The position numbers and the translations under genes are program-made. The notes beneath the pieces are model-generated. The model ran no database searches and was not told the origin of the DNA. It worked only from the letters and a program-made list of their open reading frames with translations. From CAYYAQ01 sp964469555 (GTDB lineage Bacteria > Planctomycetota > UBA1135 > UBA2386), in the NCBI GenBank assembly GCA_964469555.1, contig CAYYAQ010000024.1:1-43513 (forward strand): 43,513 nucleotides of DNA. The letters are read 5' to 3'. Every line of letters starts with the position of its first letter. Positions within the stretch are counted from its first letter, which is position 1. Positions 1-8,811 of the stretch are shown here, in pieces.

Positions 1-1012
1 CGACGAGCAGTGTGAGCAGGAGTTCGGCGGCCTCGCGTCCGAGGCGGGTGGAGCCGTGCTTCTTCAGGAAGCCCTGCAGCGCGTCCGGGTCCTCTTCGAC
101 CATCGCCTTGAAGAACACGCGGTCCGCCGCGGGGAAGTCCGGCGGCTTCGTCTCCTGCAGCCGCACGTAGCGGTTCGCCCGGTCGACCGTGACGCGGAAG
201 TGGGACAGGATGTTGAGCCCGATCGTCCCGAGCACGCCGTCGGCGTGCACCTGCGCGAGCTCGGATGGGCGGAGCGCGACGTACTTCGTCAGCTCGAGGG
301 TCTTGAGGTGGACCGATCCGATGTCGCCGGTCGACCGGTCCATCGTCTCGCAGATGTCCTCGTCGACGAGAGTGTCGAAGCGGCTCGTCGCGATGTTCAT
401 CGAGAGGACGCGTTTGTCGGCGAGCCGCACCGGAATCCAGATCTGGTCGTTGGTCAGGGTGATCGAGTTGACGACCGTGCCCTCGATCTCTTCGGGGGGC
501 GTGTCGACATTCTTGCGCGGGGTCTCGAGGAACAGGAACCCGGCCTGCAGGTCGAAGATCACGTGGTAGTTTCGGAGGATGTTCAAACCGATCGCGCCGA
601 CGCACGCGGTCTCTCCGAGTTCTCTCGAATAGAGCTTCGTGAAGTTGTCGAGGATCTCCTCGTCGCCGTGCTCGCGGCGGGGCACGGTGATCGCGAACCT
701 GGGCAGGTGGATCTTGATCGGCACGCCGCCGTCGCGGTCGACCTTGATGCCGTGGGCCGCGCGGTTGTGCAGTTCGAGACCGCAGCCGCGGTCGAAGTCG
801 ATGAAGAGGTTGACCGGGATCCGGCGGTACTTGGTGGAGATCTCGCACCGGGCGACGAGGCGTCCGGCGATGACCCGGACGGGCATTCGGGCCTGTTCGA
901 TCACCGGCGCCGGGCCGGTCTTCGCGGCGTCGACCCCACCGGCGTCTTGCGACGGAGCCGCACTCGTCGCGAGGAGTGCGGTCAGCGACAGCAGGGGGCG
1001 GGGTCTCCACAT
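1..1012 (-). CDS. Secreted protein with two degenerate retropepsin-like halves (partial)
   Basis: The frame is open from an ATG at 1012 to the left edge, so the C-terminus is missing (337 codons seen). Residues 1-21 look like a signal peptide ending near APSQD. Two similar halves follow. Each has a short beta-rich start and closes with a GLNIL motif followed by a V-x-hydrophobic-D strand (about residues 142-154 and 265-277). That closing pattern matches the end of retropepsin-type aspartyl protease folds (G-D/N-hydrophobic-L ... D). The place where the catalytic D-T/S-G should lie reads IDFDRG (71-76) in the first half and NIATSRF (207-213) in the second, so activity is doubtful. The family call rests on fold-level motifs only. 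The next minus-strand gene upstream lies about 50 bases away. Confidence 0.6.
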   Translation of the reverse strand, partial: MWRPRPLLSLTALLATSAAPSQDAGGVDAAKTGPAPVIEQARMPVRVIAGRLVARCEISTKYRRIPVNLFIDFDRGCGLELHNRAAHGIKVDRDGGVPIKIHLPRFAITVPRREHGDEEILDNFTKLYSRELGETACVGAIGLNILRNYHVIFDLQAGFLFLETPRKNVDTPPEEIEGTVVNSITLTNDQIWIPVRLADKRVLSMNIATSRFDTLVDEDICETMDRSTGDIGSVHLKTLELTKYVALRPSELAQVHADGVLGTIGLNILSHFRVTVDRANRYVRLQETKPPDFPAADRVFFKAMVEEDPDALQGFLKKHGSTRLGREAAELLLTLLV

Positions 1013-1063
1013 TGGAATGGCTCTTTCCCGGCGGAAACCGGCGGGGGGGACGGGCTCCGGATA

Positions 1064-1423
1064 TTACCGGGAGCGCGGCGAATCGGGCAACCGTGTCGCA
1101 ACGTATCTGTCGCAGCGCGCCGGGTCGCCATGCGTGGTGTGTGTCACCGTTTCGAAATCGAAGACGCCGGGATCCGGGCGAGACTCCTGCCGGTCACCCA
1201 ATTTCGACGGGCTGGCCCAGGTGTCCGCCGCGGCGCCTTCGAGTTTCTGCGAGCCTTCCTTGTCGAGCCAGGTGTTGAGGGCGCCCTTCTCGTTCACGCA
1301 GACGACCGCGACGTCGAACTTGCCGACGATCTTGCACGGCGGCACGACCTTGCCGTCGGGGGTCATCGTCGTGGTGCTGCCGAACAGCGCGATCGAGCCG
1401 AACATCACAAGGCGGAGCTTCAT
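1064..1423 (-). CDS. Small putative exported protein of unknown function
   Basis: An ORF of 119 residues starts at the ATG at 1423. The first 17 residues (MKLRLVMFGSIALFG) are hydrophobic and may be a signal or lipoprotein-like leader, but no clear lipobox is present. The body is short and mixed in composition, with a few cysteines (residues near 30, 42 and 101). I recognise no family. It lies in the same orientation between the secreted protein ending at 1606 (or 1492) and the retropepsin-like gene, so the three may be co-transcribed. The ORF could be shorter, because its last third has less typical residue use. Confidence 0.45.
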   Translation of the reverse strand: MKLRLVMFGSIALFGSTTTMTPDGKVVPPCKIVGKFDVAVVCVNEKGALNTWLDKEGSQKLEGAAADTWASPSKLGDRQESRPDPGVFDFETVTHTTHGDPARCDRYVATRLPDSPRSR

Positions 1424-1491
1424 GGCTCGAATAGTACACAGCGACCTCCAGTGGGCGAACCATCGGGGGCCGCGAGTGGGAGCCTGGCGGT

Positions 1492-1605
1492 CTAGTTGCG
1501 CGGCGTTCCGCGGATCTTGCCGAAGGACCAGTTGGTGGTCTCCATCTGGATCTGGATGGCGAGGCTGTCCGGCACGCTCACGGCGACCGGGATCATGCCA
1601 CGTCC
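1492..1605 (-). other. In-frame coding-like extension after a TGA stop
   Basis: Directly after the TGA at 1608-1606 the same frame stays open for 37 codons until a TAG at 1494-1492. Codon use is strongly GC3-rich and protein-like (GMIPVAVSVPDSLAIQIQME, then TTNWSFGKIRGTPRN). This looks like the genuine C-terminal end of the upstream secreted protein, cut off by a TGA. A TGG-to-TGA change, a sequencing error or true read-through are all possible; I see no convincing selenocysteine insertion hairpin. Confidence 0.5.
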
Positions 1606-2640
1606 TCAACAGGTGCCCGGGAAATGAGCCTGGGCAACCTCCTTTCCTGTGTTGTCGTCCGTGATCGTGAACTTCGGCGAAGCGCCGAGCGGGATCCAAC
1701 CCTTGTAGAGTTCGCCGGCTGCTCCGTAGAGCCAGACGTTGTCAGGGGAGAGGTGGAGCTTGCCGCCGATGCGCTGGTAGTCGAACTCCGCGCGGATCGG
1801 GCCACCCCAGCACACTTGCCGGGCCTGGTCCTTCGCGACGGTGATCGGCTTGGACTTACCGGTCTTCATCGTGACGCGGCTCTTGCCGAGACCGAGCTCG
1901 CCGTTCATCAGCTTGTAGGCGCCGACGGGGACTCGCATGCCTTCCTTGGCCCTCGCCATGTCGTAGGAGAAGCGGCGGTCGGTGCTGCGGACGACGGCGG
2001 ACATGACCTTGCCCTTGGTCGAGCAGCTGAGATGCAGCTTGCCGGTCGGACCTTCGTACGTCGTGCAGCTCAGCTCGGTGCCGCCCGCGGTGACGTCGAT
2101 CTCGAAGAGCTCGCCGTCGACGTTGACGACTTCGGAGAAGAACGTCGCGGTCTTGCCGTTGCCGACGATCAGCGCGTCCCGACCGAGGTCGCCGAACACG
2201 CCGTTGTTGTTCTGGTCGATCAGGCGGACGCGCTGGCCCTTGATCTTGCCGGTGAGGAATCCGCCTGGCGCGAACTTCCAGCCCTTGTCGTTCTTGAGCC
2301 GCACCGAGTAGGCGATCGGCTTGCCGTCCGCGGTCTTGCCGCGAAGGGTCAGGAACGCAGTCTTGCCTTCGGCGCTGACATCTGTCTCGCCGTCGCCGTC
2401 CGTGTCCACCAGCAAGCGCGTCCCCTCGAGCTTCGTCTTGAAGTCGAACCCGTGGGTTCTCGCGAGCTTGAACGCGGTGCCGACCGGCCTCCACTGCTCG
2501 TCGGGAAGCGATAGCTTCCACTTCCGCTGTGCGCGGTGGGTGAGTCCGACCGCGAACCCGGCGGGTTGCGTGGCTTCCGCAGCGGGCTCCTGGGGTGCCG
2601 CCAAGGGCATCGAGAGACAGATCGTAATCAGCACACTCAT
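1606..2640 (-). CDS. Secreted protein of unknown function, possibly Ca-binding
   Basis: A 344-residue protein begins at the ATG at 2640 with a short signal peptide (MSVLITICLSMPLAAPQ). The middle holds two acidic Asp/Asn loops, VDTDGDGETDV (about residues 78-88) and IDQNNNGVFGDLG (about 140-152), which resemble EF-hand or dockerin-like calcium loops. The rest is predicted beta-rich. No enzyme motif is recognised. It ends at a TGA, but coding signal continues in frame for 37 codons (see 1492-1605), so the annotated end may be artificial. It is divergent from the DUF2520-type gene at 2789, across a 148-base gap that holds a long inverted repeat. Confidence 0.7.
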   Translation of the reverse strand: MSVLITICLSMPLAAPQEPAAEATQPAGFAVGLTHRAQRKWKLSLPDEQWRPVGTAFKLARTHGFDFKTKLEGTRLLVDTDGDGETDVSAEGKTAFLTLRGKTADGKPIAYSVRLKNDKGWKFAPGGFLTGKIKGQRVRLIDQNNNGVFGDLGRDALIVGNGKTATFFSEVVNVDGELFEIDVTAGGTELSCTTYEGPTGKLHLSCSTKGKVMSAVVRSTDRRFSYDMARAKEGMRVPVGAYKLMNGELGLGKSRVTMKTGKSKPITVAKDQARQVCWGGPIRAEFDYQRIGGKLHLSPDNVWLYGAAGELYKGWIPLGASPKFTITDDNTGKEVAQAHFPGTC

Positions 2641-2696
2641 GTGAGGATCCTCGGATTCGGCCCATTTGCCGTCCCGACCATTCTATCGAGAAATCG

Positions 2697-2740
2697 CGGC
2701 ATTTTCCCCGCGGGAACTCTGCTCCCCGGGGAAAATGCCG
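2697..2740. repeat. Inverted repeat with 14-bp perfect arms in a divergent intergenic region
   Basis: The arms CGGCATTTTCCCCG (2697-2710) and CGGGGAAAATGCCG (2727-2740) are exact reverse complements separated by 16 bases. The element sits between two divergent genes (starts at 2640 and 2789), where a terminator would not be expected. It could be an operator, a hairpin in either 5' leader or a small repeat element. Confidence 0.75.
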
Positions 2741-2788
2741 GCAGTTCGAAGCGTGCGGGGGAGCGTAGGTGTTCGGTATGCTGCGGTC

Positions 2789-3712
2789 ATGAGCAAAACC
2801 GACCAGCCCTCGATCGTCGTGATTGGACCGGGCTGTGCGGGTCAGTCGCTGGCGAAGCGATGGGTTGACGCGGGCGTGGTCCTCCACGGTTTCCTCGGTC
2901 GGACGATCCAGGGCGCGGCGGCAGCGGCCAGGTTTGTCGGCACCGGACGGGTGCTCGACATCAGCGACATCGACGCGAAGTTCCTCGAAACGATCGACGC
3001 CGTGCTGCTCTCCGTCCAGGACGACCAGCTCGCCGAGACGGTGGCCCAGCTCGCGGACCGCGTCGCGTCCGCCGGGGCCAACGGCTCGATACTCTTCTTC
3101 CACTGCAGTGGTTCGAACGATCTCTCGGTGCTCGGACCGCTGCGCGAGGCCGGCGCGCACACCGCGTCCCTGCACCCGCTGTGCCCGATGCCTGCCCCGG
3201 ACATCGGCTACCGCAATCTGCCCGGCAAACCTGCCGTCATCGAAGTGCACCACGGCGACGCAGGGTCGCTCGAGGCCCTCGAGGCCCTCGCCCGCGCCGC
3301 GAAACTGGAGCCCGTGGCGACCACCGGCGGCGACCGCCTCCTCTACCACGCGGCGTGCGTGCTCGCCGCCAACGGACTGACCGCACTGTATCACCTGGTG
3401 AAAGACCTCTTCGAACGCGCCATGCCCGACGGTTCGGTTGAGAACCTCCCGCCAGCCCTCATGCAGGCCGCGATCGAAGCGTGCCGCAACGAGGGCCCGG
3501 TCCTCGCGCTCAGCGGCCCGGTGCTGCGCGGCGACGCCAAGCTCGTCGGTCGACAACTGGAAGCGCTCCGCGAGCTCGATCCCCCGGCGGTCGGCGAGTG
3601 GTGTTCGTCGGTCTTCCAGACGTTGATGCGCGGCGCCGCCGCGATGGCAGCCGAGCGACAGGAATTGTGCGGCAAGGACCTCGAGGACATGCAGAAGGTC
3701 CTGGATGCCTGA
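2789..3712 (+). CDS. Rossmann-fold/DUF2520 oxidoreductase-like protein
   Basis: This encodes 307 residues from the ATG at 2789. An in-frame open stretch reaches upstream, but the protein-like sequence begins here with MSKTDQPSIVVIGPGCAGQS. The nucleotide-binding glycine motif G-P-G-C-A-G lies at residues 13-18. It is followed by an HCSGS strand near 107 and ASLHPLCPMP near 131, then a helical C-terminal domain (YHAACVLAANGLTALYHLV). This two-domain order is that of Rossmann-like plus DUF2520 proteins, which resemble F420/NADP-dependent reductases and 6-phosphogluconate-dehydrogenase-type folds. The substrate is unknown. The stop overlaps the start of aroDE by 8 bases, so the two are probably translationally coupled and a role near aromatic biosynthesis is possible. 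Confidence 0.85.
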   Translation: MSKTDQPSIVVIGPGCAGQSLAKRWVDAGVVLHGFLGRTIQGAAAAARFVGTGRVLDISDIDAKFLETIDAVLLSVQDDQLAETVAQLADRVASAGANGSILFFHCSGSNDLSVLGPLREAGAHTASLHPLCPMPAPDIGYRNLPGKPAVIEVHHGDAGSLEALEALARAAKLEPVATTGGDRLLYHAACVLAANGLTALYHLVKDLFERAMPDGSVENLPPALMQAAIEACRNEGPVLALSGPVLRGDAKLVGRQLEALRELDPPAVGEWCSSVFQTLMRGAAAMAAERQELCGKDLEDMQKVLDA

Positions 3713-5183
3713 AGTCATCGCGAGCATTCTCGCGGAGAGTGTCTCGGGGGTGCTGCGCCGTGCGCGGTCGGCATCGATGTCCGGCGCCGACTGGCTCGAA
3801 GTGCGCGCCGACAGCCTGCCCCACGACACCGATCCGCACGCCATCCTCTCCGAGGTGAAGCTCCCGGTTCTCGTCGCCTGCCGGACTCCCCAGGACGGCG
3901 GTTGCTACCGGGGGACGCTCGAAGACCGCCGCGTGCTGCTGCAGCGCTGGGTCGACGCCGGCGTCGCGGGCCTCGACCTCGAACAGTGGGAGACGTGGAC
4001 TCCCGAATCCGTCGAGCGCCTGCGTATCCGCATGCGTTCGTTCCACAACTTCTCCGGCATCGACGACAACCTCCCGGCGATTCGCGATGAGCTCCTGAAG
4101 ATGGGCGCCAACGTCGCCAAGATCGCGATGACAGCGCACGATCTCGCCGACGCGGCCCCGGTCTTGAGTCTGATGGCGAGCACGGACCAGGCGACGCATC
4201 CGACCGTGGCCTTCGCCATGGGCGACGACGCGTGGGTGACCCGGGTCCTCGCGTGCGTGCACGGTGCGCCCTTCGTCTACGGCTCCGTCGGGCCAGGGAT
4301 GAGCACCGCCCCCGGGCAGGTCCCGGTTTCGCAGCTCACGGGCGTGTGTGACGTGCGTCGTTTCACCGGCTCGACGCTGATCTACGGCGTGCTCGGCAAC
4401 CCCGCCCGGGATTCGTGGGGGCCGTGGTTGTTCAACCGCGCCTTCCGGTTGCTGGCCCACGATGCCGTGTACCTACCGTTCGGAACGTCCCACCCGAAGG
4501 CCACGGTCGACATGCTGTCCCCGCGCCGGTTGCGCGGGTTGTCCGTCACCGCGCCGCACAAGACAGCGCTGCTCCGCGGCTGTCACGAGATCGACGAGCA
4601 CGCTTCGCTGAGCGGCGCCCTCAACACGCTGGCGTTCCGCGCGCACGGGTCGGTATCGGGCCACAACACCGACGTCGTCGGCGTCCGCGAAGCGCTGTCC
4701 GACGCCGGCCTCACCGGTCGCGGTGAGAACGCGGTGGTGCTCGGTGGCGGCGGCGCGGCACGGGCCGCGGCGATCGGCCTCGCCCAGCTGGGCCTCGTGC
4801 CGATCCTGATGCCGCGCAGCCTCGAGAGCGTCAGGGAGTTCTCCCGCGAACACGGTTTCCGTCTCGCCCGGCTCGACGCCGAGGTGATGCACGAGCTGTC
4901 ACCGAAGGCCGTGGTGCACGCGACGCCGATCGGCGGTCCCGCGGTGGACAATGGCGAGCCCGAATCGATCCTCCCGGATTGGAACATCGCGCCGGGTACG
5001 TTCGTCCTCGACATGATCTACCAGGCCCCGGAGACCGAGCTCCTCAAGAGGGTCGCTGCCGCCGGCGGAATCGCCGTGCCCGGTCTGGACATGTTCCTCT
5101 CCCAGGCCCGCGAGCAGCTCTATCTCTTCACCGGTCGCCGCCTGTCCCGGGCGGCACTCCGCGAGTTCGTGGGGGGCCAGTGA
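3705..5183 (+). CDS. aroDE: Bifunctional 3-dehydroquinate dehydratase / shikimate dehydrogenase
   Basis: This 492-residue fusion would catalyse two consecutive shikimate-pathway steps. The N-terminal type I dehydroquinase shows LEVRAD (31-36), the catalytic His in SFHNFSG (112-118), the Schiff-base Lys139 in NVAKIAM and the C-terminal STAPGQVP strand (200-207). From about residue 226 the AroE part shows GVLGNP (228-233), VTAPHK (281-286, Lys286), GALNTL (304-309), GHNTDVVG (319-326, Asp323) and an NADP glycine loop GGGGAARA (347-354). The usual H-S-x-S-P shikimate-binding motif reads D-S-W-G-P (236-240), so the second serine is replaced by glycine and the preceding His by Asp, which is unusual. 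It overlaps the upstream gene by 8 bases and aroK by 4 (GTGA). Such fusions are known in plants, chlamydiae and some planctomycetes. Confidence 0.95.
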   Translation: MPEVIASILAESVSGVLRRARSASMSGADWLEVRADSLPHDTDPHAILSEVKLPVLVACRTPQDGGCYRGTLEDRRVLLQRWVDAGVAGLDLEQWETWTPESVERLRIRMRSFHNFSGIDDNLPAIRDELLKMGANVAKIAMTAHDLADAAPVLSLMASTDQATHPTVAFAMGDDAWVTRVLACVHGAPFVYGSVGPGMSTAPGQVPVSQLTGVCDVRRFTGSTLIYGVLGNPARDSWGPWLFNRAFRLLAHDAVYLPFGTSHPKATVDMLSPRRLRGLSVTAPHKTALLRGCHEIDEHASLSGALNTLAFRAHGSVSGHNTDVVGVREALSDAGLTGRGENAVVLGGGGAARAAAIGLAQLGLVPILMPRSLESVREFSREHGFRLARLDAEVMHELSPKAVVHATPIGGPAVDNGEPESILPDWNIAPGTFVLDMIYQAPETELLKRVAAAGGIAVPGLDMFLSQAREQLYLFTGRRLSRAALREFVGGQ

Positions 5184-5728
5184 CGCGGTCGGGTAATGTG
5201 CGTCCCGCGCCGGGCATCGTGCTCGTCGGCCCTCGCGGGGCCGGCAAGTCGACCGTCGCCACGGCCGTGGGGAATCACCTGGGTTGGCCCCATCGTGACA
5301 CCGACGATCTGATCGCCCAGGACGTCGGGTACCCGGCGGGGGCGTTCTTGGCCAGCGTCGGGGAGGCGTCGTTTCGCGTGGTGGAGGAGCGGATCGTGAC
5401 CGCGGCGCTGGCCGACAACGGCGGGCGGGTGCTGGCGCTGGGCGGCGGGGCCGTCCTTTCCGCAAAAACCCGGTCCCAGTTGGCACATGGGGAGCATTTC
5501 GTCGTCTTCCTGTTCGCCCCGGTGCCGGTCTTGCTCGACCGGGCGAATATAGGCCCCATTCGCCCGCCATTGACGGATCTGCCCCCGGACGAAGAGGTCG
5601 CCCGGCTCTGGCAGGAACGCCTACCCCTCTACCAATCGGTGAGTGATTTGGAGTTGGATACGTTCTCCGCAAATGTCTCTGCCTGTGTGCGGTCGATAAT
5701 GGCTACCATGGGCCACTCCGGCGAATAG
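5180..5728 (+). CDS. aroK: Shikimate kinase
   Basis: The protein phosphorylates shikimate to shikimate 3-phosphate. The chosen start is the GTG at 5180, which overlaps the aroDE stop in GTGA and gives 182 residues, a usual length for the family. Visible motifs are Walker A GPRGAGKS (17-24), DTDD (40-43) for shikimate/Mg binding, GEASFR (61-66), LGGGAV (87-92) and the lid R-P-P-L (128-131). The C-terminus is short and ends MGHSGE. The start was preferred over an upstream in-frame ATG because that region is the out-of-frame end of aroDE. This is the third gene of the operon; the large exported gene at 5790 follows within about 60 bases. Confidence 0.93.
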   Translation: MTRSGNVRPAPGIVLVGPRGAGKSTVATAVGNHLGWPHRDTDDLIAQDVGYPAGAFLASVGEASFRVVEERIVTAALADNGGRVLALGGGAVLSAKTRSQLAHGEHFVVFLFAPVPVLLDRANIGPIRPPLTDLPPDEEVARLWQERLPLYQSVSDLELDTFSANVSACVRSIMATMGHSGE

Positions 5729-5789
5729 GGTGGTTCGCCGTCGTCCCCAAGACCTTCCCTCGAGGGGATTTCCGCGCCGCACGAAGCAG

Positions 5790-8636
5790 ATGCAGATGAG
5801 GTTCAGAACGGTTCTCGAAGGCGCGACCACGTTGCTGCTGGTCTGCGGGCTTCAGGCCGGCTCCCAGCCTGCGCCGGCGCGCCTGATCGCGTGCATTTCC
5901 GGGCTCGAATACGCGGGTGGCGAGCAGATGCGGCCCCAGAACGGCGGCAAGCAGGACAGTCACGGCAACTCCGAGAAGATCGACAAGTACAAGGCCATGC
6001 TCGCCAAGGTCGGCCCGGAGGCGAGGGTCGAGCGGGAGACGGCGGTCGAGTCCCTCTCCGCCCTGCCGGATCTCGAGGCTCACGCGGTTCTGCACAAGTA
6101 CGTCGTGCCGGGCGAAGATCCCGACGGGGTGCGCAAGCTCGTGCTCGAGCGACTCCCCGCCCGTCTGGGAAACGAGAACGACAAGGTCTTCGGATCCCGG
6201 GGAGCGAACCGCAAGCTCATCCGCCGGTCGTACGTCGCCCCGTTGGTGAAGCACTTCTCCGGCGACCTCGTCCCGGTGGAACTCGAACCAAGGGCGCGCA
6301 TGCTGCGCTCGCTGGCGCGCCGGTCGCTGGTGGTGATGGATACCGGCGAGCTGCGTGACACCCTGACGGTGTTGTCGACGGTGAAGTCGGTCGCGATCCG
6401 GCGGCAGTCGTTGCGTGCCGCGGGCCAGTGCCAGGATCTGGGGCTCGCCCAGCTCGTCGCCACGATGCTCGAGGACACGGAGCTGCGTTCGGTCGCGCGC
6501 GAGGCGTTGTACGACCTGACCTACACGGACTTCGCGAACGCGGCTTCGTTCGCGAAGTGGTACGCGGCGAGCAGCAAGAAACAGTACGTCGACCTCGCCG
6601 AAGAGGCAGCGCGGCGGGCCAAGAAGGAGCTCTTGTCGCGGGAAGCGGAGCTGAGCCGCGAGAAGATCGCCGTCGTCGTCGAGTTCATGGACGTCCTGGC
6701 GACCTCGAACCGCAAGGACAAGTGGAAGCGGATCCAGGCCCAGGTCTTCCCGAAGACGCCGAGCGCTTCGACCGAAGCGGCGAACGAGGTACAGCGCGCG
6801 TGCTTGACGCGGTTGCGCGAGGTGTTGGCCAGCACGCCGCCGGTGCAACGGGGCGCGGACGCGACGGATCGCTTGGCGTTCTTCGATCTGTTGGTGAAGC
6901 GTCTCGACGAGAAGCCGGGCGCCGTCGACCACGCGTTGTTGCTCGAGGTCGCGAGCTACGTGTGCGCCGCGTCGGAGACACCCCAGCGGACCGGCCAGAA
7001 CAAGCGTTTGCTCGAAGGTCTTGGTACCGCGTCGCCGTTGGTGACGCGCGGTGCCCTGCGCGGGATTCGACGGTTCTTCGATGCGCCCAACCGACGAGCG
7101 GTCCTGGCGGTGACGCAGGGAGCGCGGGCGAGCGGTGATATCGAGACGTTGACGGTCGCGGTGGAGACGTTGCAGAGCACCGGATGGTTTGCGCCGTCCC
7201 CGGGGGACGTGGACCTGAAGCCGTGGATCGACGGGATGCACGCGATCCTCACGGATGCGAAGATGCCGGTCGCGTTGCGCAAGCACGTGATTCCGGTGCT
7301 GTGTCTCTCTGACGCGAAGGGTCTGAAGCTCGCGCGGTCGTTCGAATTGTTGTTGGAGGAAGTCGGTCGGCAGGACGCGCACGTCGAAGTGCGTCAGGGC
7401 GTGATGCTGCGGCTGCCGGGGTTGATCCCGACGGAAGCGGGCCCGCGGGACCTGGCGGCGGCGAAGTACCTCCGGAAGTTGGTCGCGTTGCAGACGGACA
7501 AGGAGCCGGTGGCGATCCGGCGGGCGGCGGCGAACATGCTGACCATTCCACCGAACGTCTCTCCGAACAACCAGAAGGCGCTCGGCTCCGATTTGACGAA
7601 CGACGTCGGTTCGCGGTTGTTGGAGGAGAAGGACGAGAGTGTGTTCGTGGCGCTGGTGACGTCGCTGACGTCGCTGACCACGATCGATGGGTTGGTCTCG
7701 GCGGTCAACACGCGGTTGCGCAAGGCGCTGGAGGACTTCGGTCGCAAGGAAGAGACGAAGACGTTGGCCGAGGCGGTCGTGAAGGGTCTGAAGGAAGTCG
7801 CCGTGACGAAGGGCCGGACGACCTCGGAATGGACCGCGACGTGCGAGAGCCTGCTGACGGAGGTTCGTGACCGGCGGAGCATCCGGAACATCCTGGATTT
7901 CCATCTGCGCGACACGAAGGGCCCCGAGGACGAGACCTGGAAGCACCGGGTCTGGAGGCTCGTGATCAAGACCGCGCGGTTGGCTCCGGATGGCCTGGTG
8001 TGGAAGGACACCAAGAATCGCGGCGAGGCGGCGATGGTTATCCAGGCATTCAAGGTCTTGCTCGCGGACGGGGTCTACACGATTGCCACGAAGGACGAAC
8101 CGTCGCTGGACACGATGGCGTCGCGGTTGACGTACTTGCGTTGTCTCGCGGCGGTCGGCAAGCCCGAAGTGTTGACGGCGCAGGCCGAGCTCTGGCTGAA
8201 GCCGGAGGACAAGGTGTTGGCGGCGCAGGACCGGTCGGAAGCGCAGCTGCTGTTGGCGGGTGGTTACCTGGCGGACAGCAAGCCGGTGGAGGCGTGGACC
8301 AAGAGCGGCATGCAGACGGTGACCGGCGCGTTGTTGGCGACGCGGCTGGAATTGCAGACCGGCATCGCGGCGACGATGCGTTCGCAGAAGAACCTGAAGG
8401 GCGCGGTCGAGGTGTTGGCGGACGCGGTGGTGCGGACGAAGCAGGCCGCGCCCGAGTATTGGCCGCGGTTGAAGAGTCACATCGAAGTGCGCTTCGAGAT
8501 CGACGCGAAGGCCGGCGAGGGGTTGGTGAAGGAACTGGACGATTGGGCGAAGACGGCGAAGCTGACGGCGGACCAGCAGAAGGAAGTGGCGACGCTGAAG
8601 GCCACGCTGCAGGGCAGCGCGAAGCCGTTGAAGTAG
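5790..8636 (+). CDS. Large exported helical-repeat (HEAT/TPR-like) protein
   Basis: This encodes about 948 residues. The start is placed at the ATG at 5790 (5796 also possible), because residues MRFRTVLEGATTLLLVCGL then form a signal peptide; the longer GTG start at 5730 would bury it. The mature protein is almost entirely helical, Lys/Glu/Ala/Leu-rich, with repeated 30-40-residue units typical of HEAT-like solenoids (for example around residues 80-300 and 380-620) and a TPR-like end (last 150 residues). No catalytic motif is seen. It is probably a periplasmic scaffold or binding protein. G/C codon use remains uniform, with heavy use of TTG for leucine in the second half. It follows aroK closely but need not share its function. 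Confidence 0.8.
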   Translation: MQMRFRTVLEGATTLLLVCGLQAGSQPAPARLIACISGLEYAGGEQMRPQNGGKQDSHGNSEKIDKYKAMLAKVGPEARVERETAVESLSALPDLEAHAVLHKYVVPGEDPDGVRKLVLERLPARLGNENDKVFGSRGANRKLIRRSYVAPLVKHFSGDLVPVELEPRARMLRSLARRSLVVMDTGELRDTLTVLSTVKSVAIRRQSLRAAGQCQDLGLAQLVATMLEDTELRSVAREALYDLTYTDFANAASFAKWYAASSKKQYVDLAEEAARRAKKELLSREAELSREKIAVVVEFMDVLATSNRKDKWKRIQAQVFPKTPSASTEAANEVQRACLTRLREVLASTPPVQRGADATDRLAFFDLLVKRLDEKPGAVDHALLLEVASYVCAASETPQRTGQNKRLLEGLGTASPLVTRGALRGIRRFFDAPNRRAVLAVTQGARASGDIETLTVAVETLQSTGWFAPSPGDVDLKPWIDGMHAILTDAKMPVALRKHVIPVLCLSDAKGLKLARSFELLLEEVGRQDAHVEVRQGVMLRLPGLIPTEAGPRDLAAAKYLRKLVALQTDKEPVAIRRAAANMLTIPPNVSPNNQKALGSDLTNDVGSRLLEEKDESVFVALVTSLTSLTTIDGLVSAVNTRLRKALEDFGRKEETKTLAEAVVKGLKEVAVTKGRTTSEWTATCESLLTEVRDRRSIRNILDFHLRDTKGPEDETWKHRVWRLVIKTARLAPDGLVWKDTKNRGEAAMVIQAFKVLLADGVYTIATKDEPSLDTMASRLTYLRCLAAVGKPEVLTAQAELWLKPEDKVLAAQDRSEAQLLLAGGYLADSKPVEAWTKSGMQTVTGALLATRLELQTGIAATMRSQKNLKGAVEVLADAVVRTKQAAPEYWPRLKSHIEVRFEIDAKAGEGLVKELDDWAKTAKLTADQQKEVATLKATLQGSAKPLK

Positions 8637-8721
8637 ACGGGGGTTGTGGCCGGTCGCAGGATTTCGACAACGTGCTTGCAGTGGTCGAGGCCGTGGCTAT
8701 CCTTCCGCGCCCAGACCACAA

Positions 8722-8798
<77 letters not shown>

Positions 8799-8811
8799 GT
8801 GATAGATTGTG

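Noticed and set aside
56..1495. Long plus-strand open frame opposite the first genes
   Set aside because: Crosses three minus-strand coding regions, is Arg/Val/Asp-rich without motifs, and the minus frames have signal peptides and fold motifs.
1606..1608. Selenocysteine codon
   Set aside because: The residue context (T-C-stop-G-R-G) has no known selenoprotein pattern and no clear SECIS hairpin follows; mutation or error is simpler.
5703..8480. Very long open frame opposite the helical-repeat gene (925 codons, minus)
   Set aside because: Arg/Gln/His/Leu-rich sequence typical of the antisense of a high-GC gene; no start signal or domain, and the plus strand encodes a coherent exported protein.
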